A stretch of DNA of 64,000 nt from Thiodiazotropha sp040506195 (GCA_040506195.1 JBEVXH010000001.1:735407-799406); one strand, 5' to 3'. Positions 16,084-24,831 are shown, counted from the first letter of the stretch. The notes: generated by a model not told the origin, from the sequence alone. Made by a program: numbers and translations.

Positions 16084-16197
16084 TTAACCCTGACGCTGCT
16101 TATGGCGCCCTTCTTTACAGATCACTCTGACGACGCCATTCCGGCGTACAATTTTGCAATTTCGGCAGATCTTTTTTACCGATGCACGCACTTTCAT
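16084..16197 (-). CDS. rpmJ: 50S ribosomal protein L36 (zinc-binding form)
   Basis: 37 aa, MKVRASVKKICRNCKIVRRN at the start and EGRHKQRQG at the end. Zinc ligands Cys11, Cys14, Cys27 and His32 are all present, so this is the C+ paralogue, the zinc-dependent version. It lies between secY (38 bases upstream) and rpsM as expected at the end of the spc operon. Confidence 0.96.
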   Translation of the reverse strand: MKVRASVKKICRNCKIVRRNGVVRVICKEGRHKQRQG

Positions 16198-16235
16198 GAT
16201 TCAGACTCCAAATATTAAAACTGTAGCGCTTGACG

Positions 16236-17588
16236 CTAGCGTAACAATCCCGCACCGCCGCCTTTCAGATTGGCTTTTTTCATCAGCCCATCGTATTGAT
16301 GCGACATCATGTGCGCCTGTATCTGCGCCATGAAATCCATAACCACCACGACAATAATCAGCAATGATGTACCACCAAAATAGAAGGGGACATTCCAGCC
16401 CACGATCAGGAACTCAGGCAGTAAACAGACCAGAGTGATGTAGATCGCACCCCAAAAGGTCAATTTACTCATCACACCATCGATGTACTTGGCCGTTTGT
16501 TCCCCCGGGCGGATACCGGGTATGAACGCACCTGACCGCTTCAGATTGTCGGCGGTCTCCCGTGAATTGAACACCAACGCGGTGTAGAAAAAACAGAAAA
16601 AGATTATCGCCGCTGCATAGGCCATTACATATACCGGCTCACCTGGAGACAGCTTGGCGAATATATCCTGTATCCAGCGTGTGCCCTCAGTATTACCGAA
16701 CCACTGCCCGAGTGTTGCCGGAAAGAGGATGATACTGGACGCAAAGATCGGCGGAATTACACCTGCCATATTCAATTTCAACGGCAGATGCGTGCTCTGT
16801 GCGGCCAGCATTCTTCTGCCCTGCTGACGTTTGGCATAATTGATTGTAATCCTGCGCTGCCCTCTTTCAACGAAGACAACGAAGGCGGTTACAGCAATCG
16901 CCAATACAAAAAGGAAAAGGATCGTCAGCGCATTGAGTTCACCGGTACGGGCAAGTTCCAGCGTACCACCGATAGCGGATGGCAGACCTGCAACGATACC
17001 GGCAAAGATGATCAGCGAAATACCGTTGCCAATTCCTCGCTCGGTGATCTGTTCACCCAGCCACATCAGGAACATGGTGCCTGTTACCAGCGATACGGCG
17101 GCAGTTACGACAAAACCCATACCCTGATGGATAACGATGGTTTCGCCGCCAACGGTCTGACTCTGCAGCGCAATCGAGATACCCACTGCCTGGAAAGTCG
17201 CTAAAACGACCGTGCCGTAACGGGTATATTGGGTTATCTTTCTACGTCCCGACTCACCCTCTTTTTTCAACTGTTCCAAAGTTGGAATGACCGCAGACAT
17301 CAGCTGCATGATAATCGACGCGGATATATAGGGCATGATGCCTAGTGCGAACAGGCTGGCACGTTCCAGGGCACCCCCGGAAAACATGTTGAACATGTCC
17401 AGAATTGATCCCTGGGCCTGTTCAAAAAGAGCTGCCAATGCTACCGGGTTGACACCCGGCACAGGTATAAATGTACCGATGCGGAACACCAACAGCGCAC
17501 CTGCGACAAACAACAGCCGTTGACGAAGCTCCGTCAACCGGCCAATGCCGCCTAGCGCACCCATCATCTGTGTTCCCTGATTGGCCAT
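16236..17588 (-). CDS. secY: Preprotein translocase channel subunit SecY
   Basis: 450 aa with ten membrane helices. Signatures: RIGTFIPVPGVNP after the first helix, the plug/half-channel region FNMFSGGALERASLFALGIMPYISASI, RTLIIFAG-like helix 5 region GNGISLIIFAGI and the cytosolic loop TINYAKRQQGRR. It forms the Sec channel with SecE (gene at 42773) and SecG. Two bases after rplO, so it is translated with the ribosomal proteins. Confidence 0.98.
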   Translation of the reverse strand: MANQGTQMMGALGGIGRLTELRQRLLFVAGALLVFRIGTFIPVPGVNPVALAALFEQAQGSILDMFNMFSGGALERASLFALGIMPYISASIIMQLMSAVIPTLEQLKKEGESGRRKITQYTRYGTVVLATFQAVGISIALQSQTVGGETIVIHQGMGFVVTAAVSLVTGTMFLMWLGEQITERGIGNGISLIIFAGIVAGLPSAIGGTLELARTGELNALTILFLFVLAIAVTAFVVFVERGQRRITINYAKRQQGRRMLAAQSTHLPLKLNMAGVIPPIFASSIILFPATLGQWFGNTEGTRWIQDIFAKLSPGEPVYVMAYAAAIIFFCFFYTALVFNSRETADNLKRSGAFIPGIRPGEQTAKYIDGVMSKLTFWGAIYITLVCLLPEFLIVGWNVPFYFGGTSLLIIVVVVMDFMAQIQAHMMSHQYDGLMKKANLKGGGAGLLR

Positions 17589-17590
17589 GA

Positions 17591-18022
17591 TTACTCGACC
17601 TTGCCACCAGCCGCTTCGATTGCTGCCCTAGCACCCTTGGTCACAGCAATACCTTTAACAGTAACGGCTCGTTCAATATTGCCCGAAGCGAAGATTTTCG
17701 CTCTTTTTACCGATCGAGTGACCAGGTTCGCCTTTTTCAGGGCGTCAAGATCGATCACGTCTGCATCGACCTTTGCCAACTCGCCTAGACGTACCTCAGC
17801 CGCTACCAAAGAGACACGCGAAGTAAAACCAACCTTCGGCAGGCGTCTTTGCAGTGGCATCTGGCCACCTTCAAAACCAACCTTGTGATAGCCGCCGGAG
17901 CGTGATTTCTGTCCTTTGTGGCCGCGACCACAGGTCTTGCCAAATCCACTGCCGATACCTCGCCCGACCCGTTTACGGGCGGTCTTACTGCCAGCGGCAG
18001 GTTGTAGTGTATTCAAGCGCAT
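17591..18022 (-). CDS. rplO: 50S ribosomal protein L15
   Basis: 143 aa. The Gly/Arg-rich N-terminus (KRVGRGIGSGFGKTCGRGHKG) threads into 23S rRNA; the globular part ends with GAKAIEAAGGKVE-like sequence (ARAAIEAAGGKVE). Two bases after rpmD and two before secY. Confidence 0.97.
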   Translation of the reverse strand: MRLNTLQPAAGSKTARKRVGRGIGSGFGKTCGRGHKGQKSRSGGYHKVGFEGGQMPLQRRLPKVGFTSRVSLVAAEVRLGELAKVDADVIDLDALKKANLVTRSVKRAKIFASGNIERAVTVKGIAVTKGARAAIEAAGGKVE

Positions 18023-18024
18023 CT

Positions 18025-18213
18025 TCAGGCCTCCACAACCTTGACCATATAGTTGACTTTATTCACCATGCCTCGTGTTGCTGGAGTATCCTCCACTTCT
18101 ACGATCTGGTGCATACGTCGTAATCCCAACCCGGCGACACACGCTTTATGGCTTGCCAATCTGCCACTTGTACTGCGCACCAGAGTCACACGCATCATTT
18201 TTTTCTTAGCCAT
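18025..18213 (-). CDS. rpmD: 50S ribosomal protein L30
   Basis: 62 aa: VTLVRSTSGRLASHKACVAGLGLRRMHQ and the end MVNKVNYMVKVVEA are the usual L30 signature. Slightly extended N-terminus (MAKKKMMR). Three bases after rpsE. Confidence 0.96.
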   Translation of the reverse strand: MAKKKMMRVTLVRSTSGRLASHKACVAGLGLRRMHQIVEVEDTPATRGMVNKVNYMVKVVEA

Positions 18214-18216
18214 GAC

Positions 18217-18723
18217 CTACCCCAGGATATCCTCGACGCTCTTGCCGCGCTTCAGAGCAGCGGACTCGGCATCTGTCATCTCTTGCAAGCCGTTGATGGT
18301 CGCCCGAACCACGTTCATTGGATTGTTCGTCCCGATACACTTCGCCAGTACATTCTGTACACCCAGCACTTCAAAAACGGCGCGCATCGCACCACCGGCG
18401 ATAATACCAGTACCGTCAGAGGCTGGCTGCATATGCACCTTTGCAGCACCATGTCTTCCTGTAACGGGATATTGCAAGGTAGAACCATTGAGGCGAACCG
18501 ATACCATGTTCTTGCGCGCCGTCTCCATGGCCTTTTGAATTGCCACCGGAACCTCACGCGCCTTGCCGGTACCGAAACCGACTCGTCCTTTTCCATCACC
18601 GACAACAGTCAGTGCGGAGAATCCGAACTGACGGCCACCTTTAACAACCTTTGCCACCCGGTTTACGTTGACCAGCTTTTCAAGAAACTCGTCGCCCTCG
18701 GGCTTTGCATTGAAATTAGCCAT
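18217..18723 (-). CDS. rpsE: 30S ribosomal protein S5
   Basis: 168 aa. The double-stranded RNA-binding-like domain with VNRVAKVVKGGRQFGFSALTVVGD and the C-terminal S5 fold with NVVRATINGL are present. S5 guards translational accuracy and forms part of the mRNA entry helicase. Twelve bases after rplR. Confidence 0.98.
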   Translation of the reverse strand: MANFNAKPEGDEFLEKLVNVNRVAKVVKGGRQFGFSALTVVGDGKGRVGFGTGKAREVPVAIQKAMETARKNMVSVRLNGSTLQYPVTGRHGAAKVHMQPASDGTGIIAGGAMRAVFEVLGVQNVLAKCIGTNNPMNVVRATINGLQEMTDAESAALKRGKSVEDILG

Positions 18724-18735
18724 AATCCAGAACCT

Positions 18736-19092
18736 TTAAAATTGAAGACCGGCTTCACGCGCCGCTTCTGCGAGTGCTTTGACCCGCCCATGGTAACGAA
18801 ACCCTGAGCGGTCGAAGGCCACATTCTCTACACCGGCGGATTTAGCCCGCTCAGCGATATATTTACCGACGATCTTTGCCGCATCAATATTACCGCAGGC
18901 ACCCTCGATCTCACCCCGAATCGCTTTATCGAGTGTCGAGGCGCTGGCAAGCACATTGCCGCCATCCGGGCTGATCACCTGGGCATAGATATGTCGGGGC
19001 GTGCGATGAATCGAGAGACGATGCGCGCCAAGCTCCTGAATCTTTGCCCGAGTACGACGTCCACGACGTATGCGTGATATTTTCTTTTCCAT
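18736..19092 (-). CDS. rplR: 50S ribosomal protein L18
   Basis: 118 aa, starting MEKKISRIRRGRRTRAKIQE and ending FDRSGFRYHGRVKALAEAAR. L18 binds 5S rRNA and joins it to the central protuberance with L5. Nine bases after rplF. Confidence 0.97.
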   Translation of the reverse strand: MEKKISRIRRGRRTRAKIQELGAHRLSIHRTPRHIYAQVISPDGGNVLASASTLDKAIRGEIEGACGNIDAAKIVGKYIAERAKSAGVENVAFDRSGFRYHGRVKALAEAAREAGLQF

Positions 19093-19101
19093 CGTTCTAC
19101 C

Positions 19102-19635
19102 CTATTTCTTCTTGGCTTCTTTACGCGCAACATACTCGTCTACATAACGTACACCCTTGCCTTTGTAAGGCTCTGGCGGACGAAAAGCGCGAATTTCCGC
19201 AGCCACCTGACCGACACGCTGTTTGTTGCTTCCACTGACGACTATTTCAGTGGCCGAGGGTGTCGCAATACTGATACCCTCAGGAACCGGATAGTCAATG
19301 GGATGAGAGAAACCCAGGTTGAGGTTGAGTGATTTACCACCGGCTTGGGCACGGTAACCGACGCCAACCAATTGTAATTTCTTCTCAAATCCCTGACTGA
19401 CACCGGTCACCATATTGTTGACCAGCGCCCGCATTGTGCCAGCCATGGCCCAGGTTGCCTTGTCCTCGCTCTTCGGCGCTATCTTGAGGGAGTTTTCCTC
19501 TTCGGAAACATCTATCGATGGGTGTATCTCCATCGCCATTTCACCCTTGGGTCCCTTGACACTGAGCGACTGATCACTCTTTTTGACCGTAACGCCGGAT
19601 GGAAGTGTGATCGGGCTCTTAGCTACACGTGACAT
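19102..19635 (-). CDS. rplF: 50S ribosomal protein L6
   Basis: 177 aa from ATG 19635 (MSRVAKSPITLPSGV). The open frame extends upstream over the rpsH end but that part is not conserved. The C-terminal PEPYKGKGVRYVDEYVARKEAKKK is the L6 signature that contacts the sarcin-ricin loop region. Thirteen bases after rpsH. Confidence 0.97.
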   Translation of the reverse strand: MSRVAKSPITLPSGVTVKKSDQSLSVKGPKGEMAMEIHPSIDVSEEENSLKIAPKSEDKATWAMAGTMRALVNNMVTGVSQGFEKKLQLVGVGYRAQAGGKSLNLNLGFSHPIDYPVPEGISIATPSATEIVVSGSNKQRVGQVAAEIRAFRPPEPYKGKGVRYVDEYVARKEAKKK

Positions 19636-19648
19636 CTCATCACCCCCC

Positions 19649-20044
19649 TTACGCAATGTAGGCGATGACTTCACCGCCCTGACCCGTCTCCCGGGCAGCA
19701 CGGTCGGACATCACACCTTTTGAGGTGGAGATAATCGCAACACCCAAACCACCACGCACCTTGGGCAGTTCATCCTTGCCCTTGTAGACACGCAGCCCGG
19801 GACGACTGACTCGCTTGATCAAATCGATAACAGGGCGACCTTGATAGTAGCGCAGCTCCAAAACCAGGGTCGGCTTCTTAGATTCACTATTGATTGAGAC
19901 TTCCTGAAGAAAACCTTCATTTTTCAGAAGGTTAGCGATTGAGAGCTTAAGCTTTGAGGAGGGCAGCTCTACAGTCGTCTTCTTGGCTGCCTGGCCATTG
20001 CGGATGCGTGTAAGCATATCCGCGATGGGATCTGACATACTCAT
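19649..20044 (-). CDS. rpsH: 30S ribosomal protein S8
   Basis: 131 aa, SDPIADMLTRIRNGQAA at the start and STSKGVMSDRAAR near the end. ATG 20044 is chosen over the one two codons later because AGGAG lies 6 bases before it. S8 organises the 16S central domain and represses the spc operon in E. coli. A 102-base gap with its own promoter and a hairpin precedes the gene, unusual inside this otherwise tightly packed operon. Confidence 0.97.
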   Translation of the reverse strand: MSMSDPIADMLTRIRNGQAAKKTTVELPSSKLKLSIANLLKNEGFLQEVSINSESKKPTLVLELRYYQGRPVIDLIKRVSRPGLRVYKGKDELPKVRGGLGVAIISTSKGVMSDRAARETGQGGEVIAYIA

Positions 20045-20104
20045 AATGAGCTCCTGTGGTCAGTCCGCCTTTGTGGCGCGATACCGAAACATAAAATAAC
20101 AGAA

Positions 20105-20123
20105 CGGGCCAGCAGCTGACCCG
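20105..20123 (-). other. Hairpin in the rpsH leader
   Basis: CGGGCCAG (20105-20112) and CTGACCCG (20116-20123) pair over eight positions (one G-U in the minus-strand RNA) around a 3-base loop. It lies 14-33 bases downstream of the candidate internal promoter and could be an S8 autoregulatory site or a weak attenuator (TTCTGTTATTTTATG follows). Confidence 0.45.
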
Positions 20124-20137
20124 GGTAAAGGCGCGCA

Positions 20138-20166
20138 ATTATACGCTTACCAACTGGCTTTAACAA
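20138..20166 (-). promoter_or_regulatory. Internal spc-operon promoter at the rpsN/rpsH junction
   Basis: On the minus strand TTGTTA (20161-20166) and a perfect TATAAT (20138-20143) are 17 bases apart, followed by a GC-rich discriminator (TGCGCGCC). The -35 box lies inside the end of rpsN. Transcripts would start about 85 bases before the rpsH ATG. Confidence 0.65.
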
Positions 20167-20452
20167 GCCCCGGAACATCGCCACGCATCGCGGCTTCGCG
20201 CAGTTTATTTCTGCAGAGTCCAAATTTACGATAGACACCGTGTGGCCGACCTGTCACCCGACAACGGTTCTGCTTGCGGGACGGACTTGCATCCCGAGGT
20301 ATCTTCTGCAGTTTCAACGTCGCCTCTTCGATCTGCTCGAATGTGCTGTTTGGATTCTTGATAACCGCCTTCAGGGCACTACGCTTGGCAGCATATTGGG
20401 AGGCGATTCGGGCACGCTTGTTTTCGCGTGCGATCATGCTCTTTTTTGCCAT
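20147..20452 (-). CDS. rpsN: 30S ribosomal protein S14 (zinc-free form)
   Basis: 101 aa, the long C-minus S14: it lacks the CxxC...CxxC zinc site of the short form; RCRVTGRPHGVYRKFGLCR and the LREAAMRGDVPGLVKASW end are typical. Nine bases after rplE. Confidence 0.97.
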   Translation of the reverse strand: MAKKSMIARENKRARIASQYAAKRSALKAVIKNPNSTFEQIEEATLKLQKIPRDASPSRKQNRCRVTGRPHGVYRKFGLCRNKLREAAMRGDVPGLVKASW

Positions 20453-20461
20453 ATTACGGAC

Positions 20462-21001
20462 TCAGTTCTTAAAAGGAAATTTGAAGGCTTCCAGCAACGC
20501 ACGACCCTCTTCATCGGTCTTCGCCGTAGTGGTAATGGTGATATCCAAGCCACGGATAGCGTCGATCCTGTCGTAATCGATCTCTGGAAACATGATTTGC
20601 TCTTTAACGCCCATGGAGTAGTTCCCACGGCCGTCGAATGACTTGCCGTTCAGGCCACGGAAATCCCGAATTCTGGGTATCGCTATGTTGATCAGGCGAT
20701 CGAGAAATTCGTACATCCGCTCACGGCGCAGGGTCACCTTACAACCGATCGGCCATCCTTCACGCACCTTGAAACCGGCGATGGATTTGCGAGCATGCGT
20801 AATGACCGCTTTTTGACCCGCGATTTTTTCCATATCACCGACCGCGTTTTCCAGGACTTTCTTATCGCCGATCGCCTCGCCCACTCCCATATTCAGAGTG
20901 ATCTTGGTGATCTTGGGAACCTGCATGACGCTGCCGAACTGAAACTTGTCCATCAACTCCTGGACAATGGTTTCACTATATTGTTGCTGTAATCTTGCCA
21001 T
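20462..21001 (-). CDS. rplE: 50S ribosomal protein L5
   Basis: 179 aa. QVPKITKITLNMGVGEA, ARKSIAGFKVREGWPIGCKVTLR and the IRDFRGLNGKSFDGRGNYS signature are present. L5 binds 5S rRNA and contacts P-site tRNA. Thirteen bases after rplX. Confidence 0.98.
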   Translation of the reverse strand: MARLQQQYSETIVQELMDKFQFGSVMQVPKITKITLNMGVGEAIGDKKVLENAVGDMEKIAGQKAVITHARKSIAGFKVREGWPIGCKVTLRRERMYEFLDRLINIAIPRIRDFRGLNGKSFDGRGNYSMGVKEQIMFPEIDYDRIDAIRGLDITITTTAKTDEEGRALLEAFKFPFKN

Positions 21002-21014
21002 GTCTGATCACGCC

Positions 21015-21335
21015 TTAGATGTCGACGACTTCTTGATTCGATTTGAAGATTCGAACCTTCTTGCCATCTTCAAGAATTTTAAAGCCGACCCGGTCACCCT
21101 TATCGGTTGCCGGATTGTAGAGGGCCACGTTGGAAATGTGTAAAGGCATCTCTTTATCAAGTATGCCGCCTGGCTCTCCGCGATTCGGATTGGGCTTGGT
21201 GTGTTTTTTTGCCATATTGATATTTTCAACAACCAGCCTGTCGTCCTGCAGCATTCTGACTACAGTACCGCGTTTGCCTTTGTCTTTTCCGCTGATGACG
21301 ATTACCTCGTCGCCCTTTTTTATCTTGCTTGCCAT
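21015..21335 (-). CDS. rplX: 50S ribosomal protein L24
   Basis: 106 aa with the KOW motif at the start (KKGDEVIVISGKDKGKRGTVV) and VENINMAKKHTKPNP. L24 initiates 50S assembly at the exit-tunnel end. Ten bases after rplN. Confidence 0.97.
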   Translation of the reverse strand: MASKIKKGDEVIVISGKDKGKRGTVVRMLQDDRLVVENINMAKKHTKPNPNRGEPGGILDKEMPLHISNVALYNPATDKGDRVGFKILEDGKKVRIFKSNQEVVDI

Positions 21336-21345
21336 TGATGCCGCC

Positions 21346-21714
21346 TCACAAAACTTCTGGTGCGAGCGAAATGATTTTCATAAATCGCTCACTCCTTAAT
21401 TCACGGGTCACGGGGCCAAAGATACGCGTACCTATGGGCTGCAGTGCGTTGTTCAACAGCACAGCAGCATTGGTGTCGAAACGGATCACTGATCCGTCCG
21501 GACGACGAACGCCCTTCTTGGTTCTGACTACAACCGCATTGTAGACATCACCTTTTTTCACTTTACCTCTAGGTATGGCATCTTTAACACTGACTTTTAC
21601 GATATCTCCGATCCCTGCATAACGGCGATGAGAACCACCCAGCACCTTTATGCACTGAACCTGCTTCGCGCCACTGTTGTCAGCAACACTGAGGTTGGTC
21701 TGCATCTGAATCAT
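21346..21714 (-). CDS. rplN: 50S ribosomal protein L14
   Basis: 122 aa, IQMQTNLSVADNSGAKQVQCIKVLGGS and the end RFMKIISLAPEVL. L14 forms intersubunit bridges at the 30S interface. It follows rpsQ by 54 bases; this gap is where the spc operon starts in E. coli, so an operon promoter may lie there, though I see no clear one. Confidence 0.98.
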   Translation of the reverse strand: MIQMQTNLSVADNSGAKQVQCIKVLGGSHRRYAGIGDIVKVSVKDAIPRGKVKKGDVYNAVVVRTKKGVRRPDGSVIRFDTNAAVLLNNALQPIGTRIFGPVTRELRSERFMKIISLAPEVL

Positions 21715-21768
21715 GGTATTGCCCTAATTCCAAATAGTTTCGATTGGACGCACTCTGAGAACAGCGTC

Positions 21769-22029
21769 TCAGCCGGCACGCTCCAGCACTTTAACCAAAC
21801 GCCAGGTTTTGGTTTTCGACAGTGGACGACACTGTTCCACCATCACGGTATCGCCTTTCTGGCACTCATTCGCTTCGTCATGCGCATGTACCTTTGTCGA
21901 ACGGCGCATGAATTTCCCATAAACCGGATGCTTTACACGGCGCTCGACGGATACAGTGATCGATTTATCCATCGCGCTACTGACAACCTGTCCAATCAGC
22001 GTCCGGTTTGTTGCCTGCTGTTCACTCAT
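21769..22029 (-). CDS. rpsQ: 30S ribosomal protein S17
   Basis: 86 aa with the OB-fold signature GQVVSSAMDKSITVSVERRVKHPVYGK and EANECQKGDTVMVEQCRPLSKTKTW. ATG overlaps the rpmC stop by four bases. Last gene of the S10 operon. Confidence 0.97.
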   Translation of the reverse strand: MSEQQATNRTLIGQVVSSAMDKSITVSVERRVKHPVYGKFMRRSTKVHAHDEANECQKGDTVMVEQCRPLSKTKTWRLVKVLERAG

Positions 22030-22226
22030 GATGCCTCACCCGACTTCTGTTCATTCATAAGAGTCTTTACACGTGCTATATCCTTGCGAACTTCCCTCAT
22101 GCGCGACGGCTTGGCCAACTGGCCTGTGCCCCGCTGCATACGCAGGTTAAACTGCTCTTTCAGAAGCTCTTCGAGCGTAGTTGTCAGCTCTTGTTGGGAC
22201 TTCTCTCTTAACTCTGATGCTTTCAT
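22026..22226 (-). CDS. rpmC: 50S ribosomal protein L29
   Basis: 66 aa, two-helix L29: MKASELREKSQQELTTTLEE and LREVRKDIARVKTLMNE-type second helix (RMREVRKDIARVKTL). It sits at the tunnel exit next to L23. Overlaps rplP by one base and rpsQ by four. Confidence 0.97.
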   Translation of the reverse strand: MKASELREKSQQELTTTLEELLKEQFNLRMQRGTGQLAKPSRMREVRKDIARVKTLMNEQKSGEAS

Positions 22227-22639
22227 TACATTACCGTCCGCTTCACGAATGTGGTCGAAACAGGCAACTTGGCAGAAGCAAGCGCGAATGCCTCACGGGC
22301 TAGCTCTTCGGAAATACCTTCAATCTCATAGAGCATGCGGCCGGGTTGAATCTGAGCAACCCAGTACTCAACGTTACCTTTACCTTTACCTTGGCGAACT
22401 TCCAGAGGCTTCTTAGTGATCGGCTTGTCCGGAAAGATTCGGATCCAGATTTTTCCACCACGCTTTACATGCCTGGTAATAGCACGACGAGCGGCCTCGA
22501 TCTGTCTTGCGGTAATACGGCCCCTTCCGGTTGATTTAAGTCCGTATTCACCAAAAGAGACATCGCTGCCTTTGATCGCCAATCCGCGATTGCGCCCTTT
22601 ATGCTGTTTGCGAAATTTTGTCCGTTTAGGTTGCAACAT
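22226..22639 (-). CDS. rplP: 50S ribosomal protein L16
   Basis: 137 aa, MLQPKRTKFRKQHKGRNRGL, and the WIRIFPDKPITKKPLEVRQGKGKG segment. L16 positions A-site tRNA; the Arg corresponding to the hydroxylated R81 lies in RMGKGKG-like sequence VRQGKGKGNVEYWVA. Three bases after rpsC. Confidence 0.98.
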   Translation of the reverse strand: MLQPKRTKFRKQHKGRNRGLAIKGSDVSFGEYGLKSTGRGRITARQIEAARRAITRHVKRGGKIWIRIFPDKPITKKPLEVRQGKGKGNVEYWVAQIQPGRMLYEIEGISEELAREAFALASAKLPVSTTFVKRTVM

Positions 22640-22642
22640 TTC

Positions 22643-23326
22643 TTACGACCTCTTACCCGACGAGGTAGTCTTGGTTTCTACTTCAACTTCCTCATTATCA
22701 CCGTAGACTTCACCTTTGAAGACCCATACCTTGACACCGATGATACCGTAGGTTGTATTCGCCTCAGCAAAGCCGTAATCGATATCCGCACGCAGCGTAT
22801 GCAATGGTACACGCCCCTCCCGATACCATTCGGAACGCGCAATTTCAGCACCGTTGAGCCGCCCACTGATATGGACCTTGATACCCTCGGCACCGAGACG
22901 CATGGCATTCTGCACAGCCCGTTTCATAGCACGCCTGAACATGACACGCCTTTCCAGCTGCTGCGCAATACTCTCGCCGACCAACTGAGCGTCAAGTTCC
23001 GGCTTGCGGATCTCTTCAATGCTCATGTGTACGGGAATCCCCATCATGCCGGATACTTCGGATCTCAAGGCATCGATGTCCTCGCCCTTTTTGCCTATTA
23101 CCAGCCCGGGCCGTGCCGTGTGGACAGTAATATGGGCATTATTCGCCGGACGATCGATCTGTATTCGACTGACTGACGCCTGTGACAGCTTCTTTTTCAA
23201 AAAATCTCTGACTACAAGATCATTGTTCAACAGATCCGCGTAGTGCTTGGAATCCGCGTACCACTTGGAAGTCCAGTCTTTTACAATGCCAAGACGTATC
23301 CCGGTTGGATGTACTTTTTGACCCAT
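22643..23326 (-). CDS. rpsC: 30S ribosomal protein S3
   Basis: 227 aa: MGQKVHPTGIRLGIVKDW, the KH domain with VIGKKGEDIDALRSEV (GKKGE in place of GxxG), and the C-terminal domain with GVKVWVFKGE. S3 forms the mRNA entry channel with S4 and S5. Eighteen bases after rplV. Confidence 0.98.
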   Translation of the reverse strand: MGQKVHPTGIRLGIVKDWTSKWYADSKHYADLLNNDLVVRDFLKKKLSQASVSRIQIDRPANNAHITVHTARPGLVIGKKGEDIDALRSEVSGMMGIPVHMSIEEIRKPELDAQLVGESIAQQLERRVMFRRAMKRAVQNAMRLGAEGIKVHISGRLNGAEIARSEWYREGRVPLHTLRADIDYGFAEANTTYGIIGVKVWVFKGEVYGDNEEVEVETKTTSSGKRS

Positions 23327-23344
23327 TTCGGCCTCTCTTGCCTG

Positions 23345-23677
23345 TTACTTTTCCGCCACAGTCACATTGATGTGACTGGTGCGTTTGAGAATCCTGGTTG
23401 CACGTCCTTTGGCACGTGCGCGAATACGCTTCATGGTCGGCCCCTCATCGACACTGACGGCTGCCACCTTCAATTCATCGATGTCCGCACCATCATTGTG
23501 CTCTGCATTGGCAATCGCCGATTCAAGCACCTTTTTTACCAGCCCGGCACCCTTCTTCTTACTGAACGACAGAATATCAAGGGCCTGTTCTACGGGAAGG
23601 CCGCGTATCTGATCGGCGATCAGTCGCCCCTTCTGAGCCGATATCCGGGCATGACGCAATTTTGCTGTAGTCTGCAT
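23345..23677 (-). CDS. rplV: 50S ribosomal protein L22
   Basis: 110 aa from ATG 23677 (MQTTAKLRHARISAQKGRL); a GTG two codons before is in frame but would overlap the GAGGAAG ribosome binding site. The hairpin lining the exit tunnel is at about residues 80-100 (DEGPTMKRIRARAKGRATRI). Fourteen bases after rpsS. Confidence 0.97.
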   Translation of the reverse strand: MQTTAKLRHARISAQKGRLIADQIRGLPVEQALDILSFSKKKGAGLVKKVLESAIANAEHNDGADIDELKVAAVSVDEGPTMKRIRARAKGRATRILKRTSHINVTVAEK

Positions 23678-23691
23678 CGTCACTTCCTCTA

Positions 23692-23961
23692 CTAGGACTT
23701 CTTATCAGCGGCGTGGCCACGATAAGTGCGGGTCAGCGCAAACTCACCCAGCTTATGTCCGACCATGTTCTCGGATATCAAGACCGGAACATGCTGTTTG
23801 CCGTTGTGTACGGCGATCGTCAGTCCCACCATCTCAGGCACGACAATCGATCTGCGTGACCAGGTCTTGATAGGACGCTTGTTGTTCTGGGCTACCGCCT
23901 CATCCACCTTCTTCATCAAATGGTGGTCAATGAATGGGCCTTTTCTGATTGAACGTGGCAC
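23692..23961 (-). CDS. rpsS: 30S ribosomal protein S19
   Basis: 89 aa, MPRSIRKGPFIDHHLMKKV and HKLGEFALTRTYRGHAADKKS. S19 lies in the 30S head and bridges to 50S. Nineteen bases after rplB. Confidence 0.98.
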   Translation of the reverse strand: MPRSIRKGPFIDHHLMKKVDEAVAQNNKRPIKTWSRRSIVVPEMVGLTIAVHNGKQHVPVLISENMVGHKLGEFALTRTYRGHAADKKS

Positions 23962-23980
23962 GACTCTAACCCCTAATCAA

Positions 23981-24808
23981 TTATTTACGGTTTCTACGGC
24001 GCACAATCATCTTGTTTGTGCGTTTATTGGTACGTGTCTTGTACCCTTTGGTCGGTACACCCCAAGGCGATACCGGATGACGACCGCCCGAGGTACGGCC
24101 TTCACCACCACCATGCGGATGGTCAACCGGATTCATGGCGACACCACGTACTGTCGGACGCACACCCTTCCAGCGTTTTGCGCCGGCCTTGCCTAGTGAG
24201 CGCAGGGTGTGCTCGGAATTTGAGACCTCTCCAATCACCGCTCGACAGTCTGCAGGGACTTTACGCATTTCACCTGAGCGCAGACGCAAGGTGGCATACT
24301 CGCCTTCCCGCGCTACCAACTGCACCGACGCCCCTGCAGAGCGCGCAAGCTGGGCGCCCTTTCCAGGTTTCATCTCGATGCAATGCACCACAGAACCTAG
24401 AGGCATGCTTCTCAATGGAAGACAGTTACCCACCTTGATCGCCACACCCGAACCCGACTCCACCTGATCACCGATATGTAGATTGCTGGGCGCAATAATG
24501 TAGGCGCGTTCTCCGTCCGCATAGCGGATCAGTGCGATATGCGCGGTCCGGTTCGGGTCGTATTCAAGACGTTCCACCGTTGCTGGAACACCTTCTTTGT
24601 TACGCTTGAAATCGATGATGCGATAACGCTGCTTGTGTCCACCGCCACGATGACGCGTAGTTATACGACCGTTATTGTTGCGACCGCCACTTTTACTCTT
24701 CTTTGCCACCAACGGACCATAGGGCGCACCCTTATGGAGCTCTTGATTGACAACCTTGACCACAAATCTGCGGCCTGCGGAGGTCGGTTTTGATTTAACG
24801 ACTGCCAT
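23981..24808 (-). CDS. rplB: 50S ribosomal protein L2
   Basis: 275 aa. GRITTRHRGGGHKQRYR near residue 60 and the conserved MNPVDHPHGGGEGRTSGGRHPVSPWG loop, whose His is important for peptidyl transfer, are intact. L2 is a primary 23S binder at the subunit interface. Twenty-three bases after rplW. Confidence 0.98.
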   Translation of the reverse strand: MAVVKSKPTSAGRRFVVKVVNQELHKGAPYGPLVAKKSKSGGRNNNGRITTRHRGGGHKQRYRIIDFKRNKEGVPATVERLEYDPNRTAHIALIRYADGERAYIIAPSNLHIGDQVESGSGVAIKVGNCLPLRSMPLGSVVHCIEMKPGKGAQLARSAGASVQLVAREGEYATLRLRSGEMRKVPADCRAVIGEVSNSEHTLRSLGKAGAKRWKGVRPTVRGVAMNPVDHPHGGGEGRTSGGRHPVSPWGVPTKGYKTRTNKRTNKMIVRRRNRK

Positions 24809-24831
24809 AATCCAAATCCTGTCTTATTTGC

